DNA from: Pisaster brevispinus
Taxonomy: Eukaryota; Echinodermata; Asteroidea; Forcipulatida; Asteriidae
Direction of reading: 5' to 3'
DNA length: 64,000 bases
Assembly (NCBI GenBank): GCA_023634235.1
Contig: JAMKCF010000001.1
Coordinates: forward strand, 33,475,272 to 33,539,271
The translations under genes and the position numbers were made by a program. This document shows, one piece after another, positions 44,420-54,727 of the stretch (position 1 is the stretch's first letter; every line of letters begins with the position of its first letter). The notes under the pieces were generated by a model that saw only the letters and a list, made by a program, of their open reading frames with translations, was not told where the DNA came from and searched no databases.

Positions 44420-45380
44420 GCTTATCACTAAACTCGATATCTATCACCTATGATCGGAGAATCTCCGAAATAAAGAGGCCAAAAGAAAAGACGTTTCTGG
44501 AATGAAATCAAATCAATACAAGCGGCTGGCAGAGAACAATAAGGACTACGGTTTCTTGGGGTGATGACAATTGGCGGAGATACTCTTGGGAAGCTGATGC
44601 TTTCAGGAGTGAGTTGTGGCTTTGTGAAAACAAATCAATGTTTGTGGATGTTAGTGTTTTGTCGTCGTTGTACATCCGGAACTGTTGTGTCGCTTGATTG
44701 CGTGTATAGTTGCCAGCCCAAGCAAGACAACAAAACAAAATGAGTGCAAAAAGTGAGCCAACAGCTGGTGTGCAACTCAACATTAATCTGATGACCCCAA
44801 GCAAATCAACAAGAAACCAAAATGAGCATAAACAAATATCTTATTTCGCACAGAATCATAAGTCTCTCCCTGACACTGTTTGCTTTCCCCCTCGAAATTT
44901 GTTTTCATTTTTTTCTTCTTCATTTTTAACAAGTTGTAGAAAAAATAGTATTGTTTAATTATACAACAACAGTAATTGCCCAAGCTGGTGTCTTAGGATA
45001 TTTTCCAAAGAGTTTTGTTAAAAAAGAGAGAAGCAAAGTTCGAAATTGTGACACAAGCTTTGATTTCAAACAATAACGTTTATAAGATTTTTCCCCTTAT
45101 TCCCAGAGAAATGAAAACAAGATTTTAAATGAAGTTTGAAGTCCATGGTGGTGAACCATTCTGAGGCCACACACAATGTGTCAATAATAAATAACTCTAT
45201 GTTACTTTGAAAGAATTATCACCGACTCAAAACCAACTTACGAAGCAACATAGCGAGAACTAACCTTTGATTTCTTTATCAACTCTTTACTAAACGCTGT
45301 CACAAAATATTCCCTTTATAATTGATAGCCATGCCGTCTTGTCATGGATTCCCCACATGGGTTCAAGAAAAATCACGGTT
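44420..45380. other. No gene recognised
   Basis: Overlapping short frames on both strands at 44508-44983 show no recognisable motif. The rest is AT-rich. Confidence 0.4.
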
Positions 45381-45383
45381 AAC

Positions 45384-45483
45384 AGGTCAGCTATGGCCTG
45401 GTGGGTTAATGATGACCTCTGTCTGACCTGAGTGACCTAAGGTCAGATGTAGTGGACCAATAGGTGACCCCCTCTGGAGGGTC
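45384..45483. promoter_or_regulatory. Cluster of nuclear-receptor half-sites (DR5, DR3, ER1)
   Basis: AGGTCA at 45384-45389; TGACCT at 45413-45418, 45424-45429 and 45433-45438; AGGTCA at 45440-45445; then AGGTGA at 45462. Spacings between consecutive TGACCT words are 5 and 3 bases (DR5, DR3), and the last TGACCT and AGGTCA are one base apart (everted, ER1). A TAATTAATTAAT homeobox-type run follows at 45500-45511. This looks like an enhancer core, but binding is not shown. Confidence 0.5.
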
Positions 45484-45764
45484 ATTAAGGGTGGCTTGTA
45501 ATTAATTAATGGGAGCAAGTGACAGGTACAGTGATCATTAAATCTGTCAAGAGTTGATTTAGATCTCTTTAAAGGGTGTGAAAATAAGGTGTTTCAGATC
45601 CAAAGGATGTGAAATAAATAGATGATGATTTGTCATGTCCACTCTTTGTTTCGGTAAATGAAAACCTCCCACTTTCACAATGGCTACTCCAAACTTCAAG
45701 GTAATTCCAACAAGAGTAACAGCAGAATAATGCTTGGAAAAATACAGTGTTGCCATAAGTCAAA

Positions 45765-45875
45765 TTGCCTACAAGTCAACTTAAGTCACAAGTCACTTTT
45801 GTCCAAACCAAGTCAAACTGCAAGTCACAAACACTTGAGACACGCATCTGACTCAAGTCCAAGTCATCACAACAC
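45765..45875 (+). repeat. Degenerate 'caagtca' microsatellite-like tract
   Basis: 'aagtca' or 'aagtcc' occurs about ten times in 110 bp at irregular spacing, including 'cttaagtcacaagtcac' and 'caagtccaagtcatc'. It looks like an old short tandem repeat. Confidence 0.7.
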
Positions 45876-45879
45876 TGGA

Positions 45880-47005
45880 AAATAAACAAAAATGTGTCAA
45901 CTTTATTGGACCAGAAAGGTTTGGGTAAAACTAAAGAAGTAACTGAAGCAGAAGGAATGGTAGGAGAAATTATTCGTCACCGATGCCATGAATTGACCAA
46001 CACCTACCATACTGGTACAAACTTGCAGCCAAGGAAACTTCAGAGCATTTTCAATTAGTTTTCTTGATGCTTTGAACTTGATGAAAAATACTGTTTTTGA
46101 AAATTCACATCCTAAATTAATAGCAATAAAGTGAGAAATGTTCATGGTTTTTTTCTTCAGCCGGGAGGCTAATACGTTGGTGGTACTGTGGGGTTTTCTA
46201 AATCACATTTTTATTGTCACCTCACATTTCATACAAACCATAAACTTTAGGTCCCTCCCTCAAATATTTGTCAGCGAACAGGAAACTGTTTCTACCCAGT
46301 ATCCTTCTATTGTCTTAAACATCTTGCAGCTCCGAGACTCCTAGCCACTTTTAGCCATATTCCTACATCCGATGACACATGAAGGTTGGTTTGGCACAGA
46401 CTGTGTGGTATTAAGAAAGGCAGAGCATGCCGGATACCTACACCCATGACTGACTCTCTTGCTCTTAACATGTGTTAAACATCCGCCCTACAAAAGGAAG
46501 CTGTTATCAAGAATCTAGCTTGTTGTGGTTTCAACTTCGGATTGGATACTTTAAGACGTCTCACGATGAGAGACGGATTCTGTGGAGGTTTACTAAAGGG
46601 GTTTTTTGATTTGTAGGTTCTTGCCCTTGATGAGGCGTTCAAGATGTCTTTAAGATGTGATGGATACATTCTTGGAGAATGATTCTTTGATTGCTTTGTC
46701 TTTCATCCCATGCCTCATCAGACGCACCAAGCTGATGAAAACTTCAAGACTCTTGCTTAGAAATGTTAAATAGATACCCCCCCCCCCCCGATTAAATTTC
46801 ATCTCTGATTCAATGAATGAAGAACCACTTCAAGAAACATAGGTTAGTACAAATAAGTTGTCAGCAAAACCAATAGTCTAATGAGCCTTCCTTTCTGGAA
46901 AATCTCAATATTTTTCACAGCAATGCCAAAATAGAGAGTAAAATTGCTTTCTAAAAAAAGTACATTCCCTTTCCAACTTTGCATTTAACCCTTATTCAAG
47001 TTCCA
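45880..47005. other. No gene recognised
   Basis: Unassigned sequence with a C run at 46780-46789. Confidence 0.4.
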
Positions 47006-47010
47006 AGTTG

Positions 47011-47122
47011 ATGGCTTAAGCTACGGCTACAGCTAGACTTCTGCATGGTCATGCATTGAAGTTTAGTACATCCTTAACAACACCCTTAGCAACAGTCATA
47101 GCTGTAGCCAGCCACCAATTCA
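47011..47122. mobile_element. Foldback element, copy 3
   Basis: 'aagctacggctacagctaga', 'catggtcatgcattgaag' and the inverted 'cagtcatagctgtagcc'. The internal 'tgcatggtcatgca' gives a nested palindrome. Confidence 0.65.
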
Positions 47123-47289
47123 GATACAGCCTAGACTAAACTTCCCACCAGAACCCAATCTCACTCAGCTGCTAAGCCTACAAATTACACTAAGCAGAAC
47201 AGTTCCGTGGGTAAGTGTCTGCCTCACAACTGACTTTTTGCAGCGCTTAAAAGTGTTCTCTCTCAGCAAGACTTCCTGTTCAACAGCAC

Positions 47290-47712
47290 TTTAACACGGA
47301 GAGTCGGCAAACACACAAATGTTCCGTCTGCATGGCGGCAGCAAAACCAAACCTATAAAATTCCTACGGATATAGATGTTTGTGGAGCATGCCGCAGAAG
47401 CTGGAACACATGTAAACCAAATGTTTTCACCAATTATGAGATACAAAAAAGGGCACAACGTGGATAAACAGACGTGCATTGCACATTTGCTAACCCCATT
47501 CTCTTGGAAGCCGACGTCACCTCCTGCCAATTAGCGATAATGCGAACAGACAAAGGCGCAACTTTGGGTTACGAATTCATAACACATTCACGGAAAAAAG
47601 GCTTTCACTTGGCAAGAGTATCTGATTTGATAACAAAGAGTGATAAAAGAACTGACAAATCATGTGGTTCACCGCTGCGTTCGTACGTGCTGCGTAACAA
47701 ACTCATCATCGA
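47290..47712. other. CpG-bearing stretch with a CRE-like site
   Basis: Richer in CpG than most of the window. 'ccgacgtcacc' at 47511-47521 contains GACGTCAC, one base off a full CRE palindrome. It leads directly into the CCAAT cluster. Promoter function is possible but no transcript start or gene is identified. Confidence 0.3.
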
Positions 47713-48112
47713 CCAATCAGAGTAGAGGAATTCACAGCGGGTGTTTTTTCGATAGCCGTGGGAGAACGAATATAATCTAAAACAAACTTTGACTCAGCCG
47801 AGAAGCTCGCCGGATAAATTCTTCTCTGTAAAACTCCCCCGCCTTGATGAATTGCGTCTACTGAGAATGACAGCAGACCCAATATGCGTTGACCAATCAC
47901 AGGGTATGGGGCAGGTGCGTCACTCATGTCGACCAATCACAATGTCCGATTCTCAAACACAGGTGCATTGTTTGACTCAACATCCATGCTTTCCATCACA
48001 ACTTCTACGAATCAATCCCACCTCCAACAGTTAAAAGGCACTTATAACCCAATCAAAAACACCAGCTGTTAACCAACCAATGACTGCACTGGAAAGAAAG
48101 CTTCAACCAATC
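47713..48112 (+). promoter_or_regulatory. Cluster of six CCAAT boxes
   Basis: CCAATCA or CCAATGA occurs at 47713, 47893, 47933, 48049, 48077 and 48106, all on the plus strand. Several share the longer context 'cgaccaatcacar' or 'gttgaccaatcac'. CCAAT is the binding core of NF-Y. This cluster sits 480 bp upstream of the CCAAT satellite and may be its source. Confidence 0.45.
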
Positions 48113-48588
48113 AGGAAACAGGAAATGGTGGAACAGGTGTAATGGGATAAACGACACCAGAGTGTCCTGGTGTTTCTGCTATCGCAACTCACATGCCGCA
48201 TTCCTTTCAGATGGCTTATATTTCAAACACATTTCTCCAGCACCAATTTGAGCAGGTCAGACCACTTAGGGGTGAATGCCACAATGTGAACTTACTTCTA
48301 ATAAAACAAAACCAAAGTTGAATAACTCTGTTCCTTTTTTGAGTCATTCGTTTGACTGTTAAAAAGGTGTTTCACAAATTCAACCACATGAAAGTTTGCC
48401 ACTGACTTCTGATTTATATGTTTCCGTTTACCTATTAAAATTATTTCCAATCATACACCATCCTTTGAAGTAAAAGCATACATTTTTCTTCCTAATTACT
48501 TTGAAAATGTTTTAGATACAGTCTTAGAAGAAAGTACAGTTATTAATTCAACCTATTCCATCAATCAGGACTTACCAATTGATTCCCA

Positions 48589-48968
48589 CCAATCACAGCT
48601 CACTAATAAAACCTACCCACCAATCACAGCTCACTAATAAAACCTACCCACCAATCACAGCTCATTAATAAAACCTACCCACCAATCACAGCTCCCTAAT
48701 AAAACCTACCTACCAATCACAGCTCACTAATAAAACCTACCCACCAATCACAGCTCACTAATAAAACCTAACCACCAATCCCAGCTCACTAATAAAACCT
48801 ACCCACCAATCACAGCTCATTAATAAAACCTACCCACCAATCACAGCTCACTAATATAACCTACCCACCAATCACAGCTCACTAGTAAAACCTACCCACC
48901 AATCACAGCTCATTAATAAAACCTAACCACCAATCGGAGCTCAATAATAAAACCTTCCCACCAATCAG
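48589..48968 (+). repeat. 31-bp CCAAT satellite, 12.3 copies
   Basis: Units start CCAATCACAGCTCACTAATA and continue 'aaacctaccca' with exactly 31-bp spacing: 48589, 48620, 48651 and so on to 48961. Most units differ from the consensus at none to three positions and no unit has gained or lost length. Each carries CCAATCA except 48775 (CCAATCC) and 48930 (CCAATCG). The rigid period places the CCAAT cores about three helical turns apart. Confidence 0.95.
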
Positions 48969-48969
48969 G

Positions 48970-49860
48970 GCCTTGAAGAACAGGTGTACATGGAGACAAA
49001 CATTGACATCTCATAGCTACGGGCCGGCAGTCAGAGACAGTAGGGGAGCTTTGGGGTAACCCTAAGAGGTCCTAGCAGGGGTCAGCAGAACTAGGCTCAA
49101 GGATTGACTCTGTCTAAACCAACACTTAGGCGGCTGGATAAACAAGAGTTTACTTCGTGGCAGCTCTGCTCATAACAAGCACCAAATGTCTTTCAAAAAG
49201 AAAATATTAAGTTTCATCAAGGATATATACTTTCTGACTCTATAACGGTAACTTTGTCACAATTGCAGATAGAGAACAAACACGTTGTCCTAATTCTGGT
49301 GAACAATGTCATTTTGAATGAAACTGTAGTTTCAGTTGGATTAATGGTATTCATACTTGGCAGTGGTGAGATTGCAATGAAGAGAAAAAATCCTGTAAAT
49401 GGGATAACAGTTTCTTCTTGGTGTGATGACGAAATGCCATGAATTTACAGAATGTTACATTGTAGAGGTTTGCAGACTGTCTACATCATTTCAAAAATAG
49501 AGAGGTGAAAGTTTGGTCATAACAAAGGCAGAGTCCTTCTTCTTTTTTCTTCTATTTTTATGGCAAATTAACCTTTTTCAAGGAAATCTGAAGGCCAAGG
49601 GAGATCAATGAAAAATCTTAAAATCAGAAAGGAATCCTGATTAATTACAGGAATGATTAAGACTTCGGTCCAAAGCAATTATTCCAAACACGATACTCAA
49701 AACACAAAATCAAAACGACAATGTAACAAAATACAGAGGGTATTGGTAAAATACATTGAATGACAAAATCTTGTGGAGGCATTTTTATACATTAAATTTT
49801 TCTATGGAGATTGTCTTGAAGAATTTGAACCATTACGAAGAAATAATAATTTCAGAAGTT
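48970..49860. other. No gene recognised
   Basis: Contains the dispersed-repeat fragment 49571-49655 (see 42160-43747). Nothing else is assigned. Confidence 0.4.
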
Positions 49861-49864
49861 TTTC

Positions 49865-49945
49865 ACTTACCTAAACGAGGAAGACATCAGGGAAGAAAGT
49901 GAAGGCAAACATGAAAAAGAACAAGAAATTATGTCAAAGGGTTAG
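49865..49945 (-). promoter_or_regulatory. Ratchet-like splice motif 3
   Basis: The minus strand has CTAAC, about 70 pyrimidine-rich bases including 'tttttcatgtttgccttc' and 'actttcttccctgatgtc', then TTTAG directly abutting GTAAGT. At the third donor position it has A where the other two copies have G, a change that keeps a consensus donor. Confidence 0.42.
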
Positions 49946-50169
49946 TTTTGTGGAGTTACTTTTACAAGCCACAAATGTTTTGTAAAATCTTAGAATTCTT
50001 CTTGCCATAATTGACACAATTTCAGAATTGGAATTATATTGGGAACTTCCCTTGGAAAATCAGAGTCAACTTAAAAAGGTTTTAAAAGTTAACACAACAA
50101 TGAGAAGTACCTCCATTTATCTGTAAAAACCCAGACTTGGTTTTGATATTTTATTAATTTTGTTTACCC

Positions 50170-50470
50170 CTAAACATCCCCAACCCTTCAAAATCAAACT
50201 GCATTTTTTGTTTGATTCTGTTGGACTGAGGACTGCACTGGTAAACATATTATGCTTTACATGGGATCAGACAATGGAGATTTCTACCTCCATGATCAGA
50301 CATACCACCATAATCAGAGTCTAACAGTTTGGGTGCTGAGTTACTGTATGGTGTTGGACTGAGGACTGCACTAGTACACTGATAATGCTTTACATGGGTT
50401 CAGGCATACCATCAGAGTCCAACAGTTCGAGAGTTGAGTTTTATTATGGATTTTGAGTAAGGAAGGATCC
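50170..50470 (+). repeat. Dispersed repeat, 'gtccancagtttgg' family, copy 2 with internal duplication
   Basis: 'gttggactgaggactgcact' occurs at 50220 and 50353. Each is followed by a 'tgctttacatgggatcag' variant, 'cataccaccataatcagag' and 'caacagtt'. Compare the single copy at 1225-1415. Confidence 0.65.
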
Positions 50471-50499
50471 TAGTAAATAACTCATTAATAACTCATTTG

Positions 50500-51470
50500 A
50501 ATACACATAAACCTTAGTGCAACAATGCTTTATACTAGTACAGAATTCTCAACGAAGTATTAAACCTTAACAACTGATGGTTCAGACAAGAGTTCAACAT
50601 TCCTGGGTGTCGATGTTCTATCTTCCCCTTTTGCTAACATTTCACCATCGTGCCAATGTCTTGGGGTATTTGTGTAACGTAACCGACCATCTCCAATACC
50701 ACAACAAAACATACTTTCCACACATGTCCATGGCATGTACATTGGAGGAGAAGAAGAAAAAAAAAATTGTCAGCATGGACTTGCTTTCCCCTGAACCAAG
50801 CCTCTGGCTTCCACACACAAACCCCAGACTAATATTTGCGAGGTCAAACAGTGGGCCCCCTCCCCAGTGGGACCCCGGGGGTTTTGTTTTCCCAAACCTG
50901 ACAAACACGGCTGAAGGAGGAGACCAATTGGTCCCCCCCCCCGTAAGGCAGTTCCTTCCCCACCTTCTGGGCGGAATCGGATGTTAATGTTTCACAATGA
51001 CTGCTGGTATACACTAGAGGATTTCACTAGTGTACCGGAGAGATGGAAATTTTGCTCTTTTGCTTCTGGCAAACCTTTGGGGCAGGAAAATCCCGGTTCC
51101 TGTACTATTTGCAGATTGATCGCCACTGTCACAGACATCTGGGTTTGATTTCATGATGTGAACCCAAAAATTGCTTCATGCATTCATAAATCAAATCATC
51201 TACACTCCAAAATGTTCAGCATGAAACTCTCGAAAGAACAACTTTCACTTTCAAACTGCAGTCTGTTGTAGCCATCTTTTGTTTGACACCCTATCTATTC
51301 ATTGACAAAAATAATACAAGTTCTCATAATTTGAAAAGGAACCAGACCATTTTCCCAGCTGCATGTCATTACCCTCCCAGATGTAACCATACCGTAGCAA
51401 ACCAGATTCTACCCAACCGCTTCAATATTACCATCAACTAGAGAAGACAACCAGAAACCAACTGCTAACT
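50500..51470. other. No gene supported
   Basis: A 136-codon plus-strand frame (50577-50987) overlaps minus-strand frames of similar size and shows no motif; an A run at 50755-50766 and a C run at 50933-50942 break composition. I treat it as chance. Confidence 0.4.
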
Positions 51471-51494
51471 TTGAACGCCCTGAATTTCTCCACA

Positions 51495-51542
51495 TCCCCA
51501 CCCCCAACCCAACTCCAAACCCCACCCCCAATCCCTCCCAAG
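51495..51542 (-). repeat. C-rich run, strong G-quadruplex potential on minus strand
   Basis: Multiple C runs ('ccccaccccc', 'aaccccaccccc', 'aatccctccc') with spacers of one to seven bases. Confidence 0.7.
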
Positions 51543-51544
51543 GA

Positions 51545-52084
51545 TCACCCCAGCAGTAGCCAAGAAACCAAACAGACAGCTGCTCATCATCCTCCCGAAG
51601 TGTTTACAGCTGAAGACCTAAAACAAGATAAGAAGAAAATAACCCGCAAGTCTTTGTTGCCCCCCTGAACCCAAAACACTACCCATGGAAGCCCCAACAT
51701 CAATTGTCCCCTACCTGGATTAACGCAATAAATGGCCAGGGATTAGGGCTTTCCTCTATTGTCCCATCTCATCCCATTGTCCTGCCTGGAATGTTAATCA
51801 GACAAAAGGATACAGACCTTTTGATGTGTCCCTTTTTTTTTCTGTTAAAAAGAAGGGCAGTAAACCCAGGATTTGGGCTCAGAATGGGGGATTTGGGAGA
51901 ATAAAGGGAGGGTGTTCAAGAATAAGGAGTTGAGGAATCAGGAAATTGGGGTCTCTTTGGAAAGCAACAATGTACAGATACCGAAGTAGAATTTGTGGTT
52001 CCTGAATTTTTAATGACGAAAATCTGCGGTTAATGTTGTTGATGATAGGTAAAACTATAACTAGTAAACTTGCACGTACAACCA
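51545..52084. other. No gene recognised
   Basis: T run at 51834-51842; otherwise unassigned. Confidence 0.4.
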
Positions 52085-52085
52085 C

Positions 52086-52371
52086 AGCCCAATTTCATAA
52101 AGCCTGTAAGCAGATGGTTTCTGCTTACAGGGCGGCCAAGAGCAGACTTTCCATTCCCTCAAAACTGCTGCCCGTAAGTAAAGCAAAAAGCACGCTAGCT
52201 TGCAGGCAGTTCTTATAAGCATATATGAGTGACACAACGATGCAAATCCATTGTGAATGCGCACACGCGCAGTCAAGTCTTCTGGATCATTTATTAAGTA
52301 CACTTTTGCTTACAATTTTTAGTAAGCAGAAAACTTTGCTTAGCGGAAAACAGCTTCATGAAGTTGGGCCC
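52086..52371. mobile_element. MITE family 2, enlarged copy
   Basis: Starts 'gcccaatttcataaagcctg' and ends 'cagcttcatgaagttgggccc'. The interior is longer than in other copies and is rich in 'gcttac' and 'gtaagc' pairs. 'gcgcacacgcgcag' near 52260 is an unusual insert. Confidence 0.75.
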
Positions 52372-52505
52372 ATGTGTCAATCTCTTTTGGGAGGAGTGTT
52401 GGCTCTGAGAGGAGCCAGTGTGGTCTCGACATTTCAACCAGTACACTCTGCTCATCTTCATTCTGGTGATGTCACTTCATTGATAAATAGATATAAAGAC
52501 GATGT
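52372..52505 (+). repeat. Dispersed repeat with 'ggctctgagaggagcc' core, copy 2
   Basis: Joined directly to the MITE terminus: 'catgtgtcaatctcttttgg', 'ggctctgagaggagccagtg', 'cgacatttcaaccagtacac'. The copy at 6062-6170 likewise begins just after a 'gtgcccatgt' phrase, so the two families may be parts of one larger element. Confidence 0.5.
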
Positions 52506-52975
52506 CTGACTGTGAGACTGTGACTGACAAACAAGCAGAATGACAGCTCGTAAAAAAAGATAAATCTACATATCCTGATCTCCAAACTGGTAAAGTCTGC
52601 CAAAACAGGAAATGATGACAGCACTTTTACAGAAAAATATCTTAGCAATGAAATGAAACATTAGGAAACTATCCAGTCTTGCAATTACCAAACTCCTCCC
52701 TCATTGCAGCATTTTTTTCCCCAAACTTTACAAACCTGTCATTTAAATGATTGAACAGAGAATAGATTTAAATGCAACTGTGACTTAGAAAAAAATGGCC
52801 GATGATAAGAAATTAATCAATTACTAGTAAACCTCATGAGAAAAAACTGACACCAAAGTGTAAAAATGCAAGAATTTTGTCAATTTAATAAGTGTAACTG
52901 GGTTCTTTTTTACCAGACGAAGGACAAAGTAATAATGGTTGATTGTCTTGCTTCAGAATATAAGTGTCAAGACCA

Positions 52976-53208
52976 GAGCCTAATTCCAAGAATCTGCTTA
53001 CCGCCAAGTTCAGTGCTTACAAGACAAGAGCAATTTCTGTGCTAGCTGTGCAAGCGAATAATGCCTGGCAGTAGCGTGGAGTACGCATGCTCACAAGCAA
53101 AAATTCCCTGCTAACCTGTGAAATACGCTTGATGTAAACGTGGTATTCCCTGCTTCTGTAAACGCCAATTCTTTGCTTAAGATAAGCAGACCCTTGAAAT
53201 TATGCCCA
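52976..53208. mobile_element. MITE family 2, diverged copy
   Basis: Starts 'gagcctaattccaagaatct', ends 'cttgaaattatgccc', with 'tttgcttaagataagcagac' near the right end. Confidence 0.6.
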
Positions 53209-53260
53209 GGACTCGAACCCACACTCAGCTGATCAGAACCAGTGACATTTACAAGCTTCT
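53209..53260 (-). mobile_element. SINE tRNA-head fragment, reverse orientation
   Basis: The minus strand has 'tgatcagctgagtgtggg' and an exact B box GGTTCGAGTCC, then 'tgggc'. Only the head remains, abutting the MITE end. Confidence 0.55.
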
Positions 53261-53264
53261 GGTT

Positions 53265-53820
53265 TCAGTAAATTCTCAAAAACCTTAACGACAACGACAT
53301 AGAATCCGTAAAAAAAAATCAGTCAAGTAAACTGTACTTGATATTTTTTGATGAGGATGGGTAGGAGTGGCCACTCAGAAACCTCTCTAACGAAGATAAC
53401 GCATAGCTAATAAGGCAAATAAAATCAGCAAGTCAAGTGCCATCTCTTACAGAGTGGACAAATTGACCGTGGCTAATTGCTGGCGATACGCATACACAGT
53501 CAACAGTTTCCTTTATATTGGTTTATTTAGTACCCAGCTCGTTTTATATTTAGAAACAATAACATGTAGACTTAAAGGTGTTCAGTAAGATTCAAGAATT
53601 TTGTGTATTCAGATTTTGAAATTGTCTTTTTTCTTAATCTGTAATTTTCCAGGTTTGCAGAGTTGTGAATTACTTAATTCTTAAAATATGTATACTTTTC
53701 ACTGCCTTTGGTTTTTCAAAAATGCAAATTGTTGTTACAATTTGTTGTTTTATTACACAGGGGTTTGGTTTTCTATTCATTCTGGGTAAATTTAAATAAT
53801 CTGTTGTGGGTCTTCAAATT
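53265..53820. other. No gene recognised
   Basis: AT-rich unassigned sequence. Confidence 0.4.
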
Positions 53821-53822
53821 TT

Positions 53823-54028
53823 GAATCTAAGAAAGGCTTCAGGCATGAAGCCTTTTCTCAGGCATCTGAAATCACACAATTCTATCCAGCAAGAATGTTT
53901 TTTTCTGTCCAGTGCTTTCTTGCAACTTCCATCACCAGTTAAGCCAAATTGTTTACAGGTTTGTTATTTGATGCATATGTTGGGATACACCAAGTGAGGA
54001 TATTGGTCTTTTGCCAAAAGTATACCCT
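53823..54028 (-). mobile_element. MITE family 1, truncated copy, reverse orientation
   Basis: The right terminus CCAAAAGTATACCCT (54014-54028) is the exact complement of the reference left terminus. The palindrome AAAGGCTTCA, GGCA, TGAAGCCTTT is intact at 53832-53855. The copy is truncated just beyond the palindrome. Confidence 0.8.
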
Positions 54029-54029
54029 G

Positions 54030-54727
54030 TCTTTAAAAGGTATTAAGGTAGTATTAGAAACAAATGTCTTTTCTGGAACCGAAGGCTTTATTTCTGATGC
54101 AGTGGAAATGAATGCCTCAAAAATGGCTGAAACTGCCATGAGTTACAAGGCACTTAGACTTTTGAAGTTGGTTGCTGTAGTCATTTAAAGCTATGCTCAC
54201 AGGTAATATCTGTCGTTTCAAATTATTCAAATTACGACCAATAAAAAAAGACTACTTCCTTTAGGTAAAGAGCCAACTACAGAATGGACGAAAATGTTAA
54301 ACCGGCCACCGCTGTGTCCAAACAAATTCAATTTTCTCGTAAATTTATCTAACAGTTTGACGAGTAACAGTGACATAGAAAACAACCGGTGAGCTACGTG
54401 GAGGTGAGTCTTACCCAACAGAAACACCCTGTTGTGAATTTGATGGGAGTGGAAATTTAGCGTCTCTGACCGTTGCGTCTTGAGGTATGTCTTGAATGAG
54501 CTTGTAAGATTAGATTTCTGATAAATGTGATTAACTTTATGATTGGGATGTTGGTTTTAAACATCAGTGGAATGACCAGCGTCTGTTGGAGAAGTTCACA
54601 TGGCCTTACACATAAAAGGCACTGACAGGTTTGCTAGCAGTACCTGCGAGGAAGCCATGGGTGCCACTTGACGACTGTTGCAATAGGTCCGAAAAATAAT
54701 GGTTTGCAAGAATACATGCGTGTGTAG
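54030..54727. other. No gene recognised
   Basis: Unassigned sequence with short frames. Confidence 0.4.
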
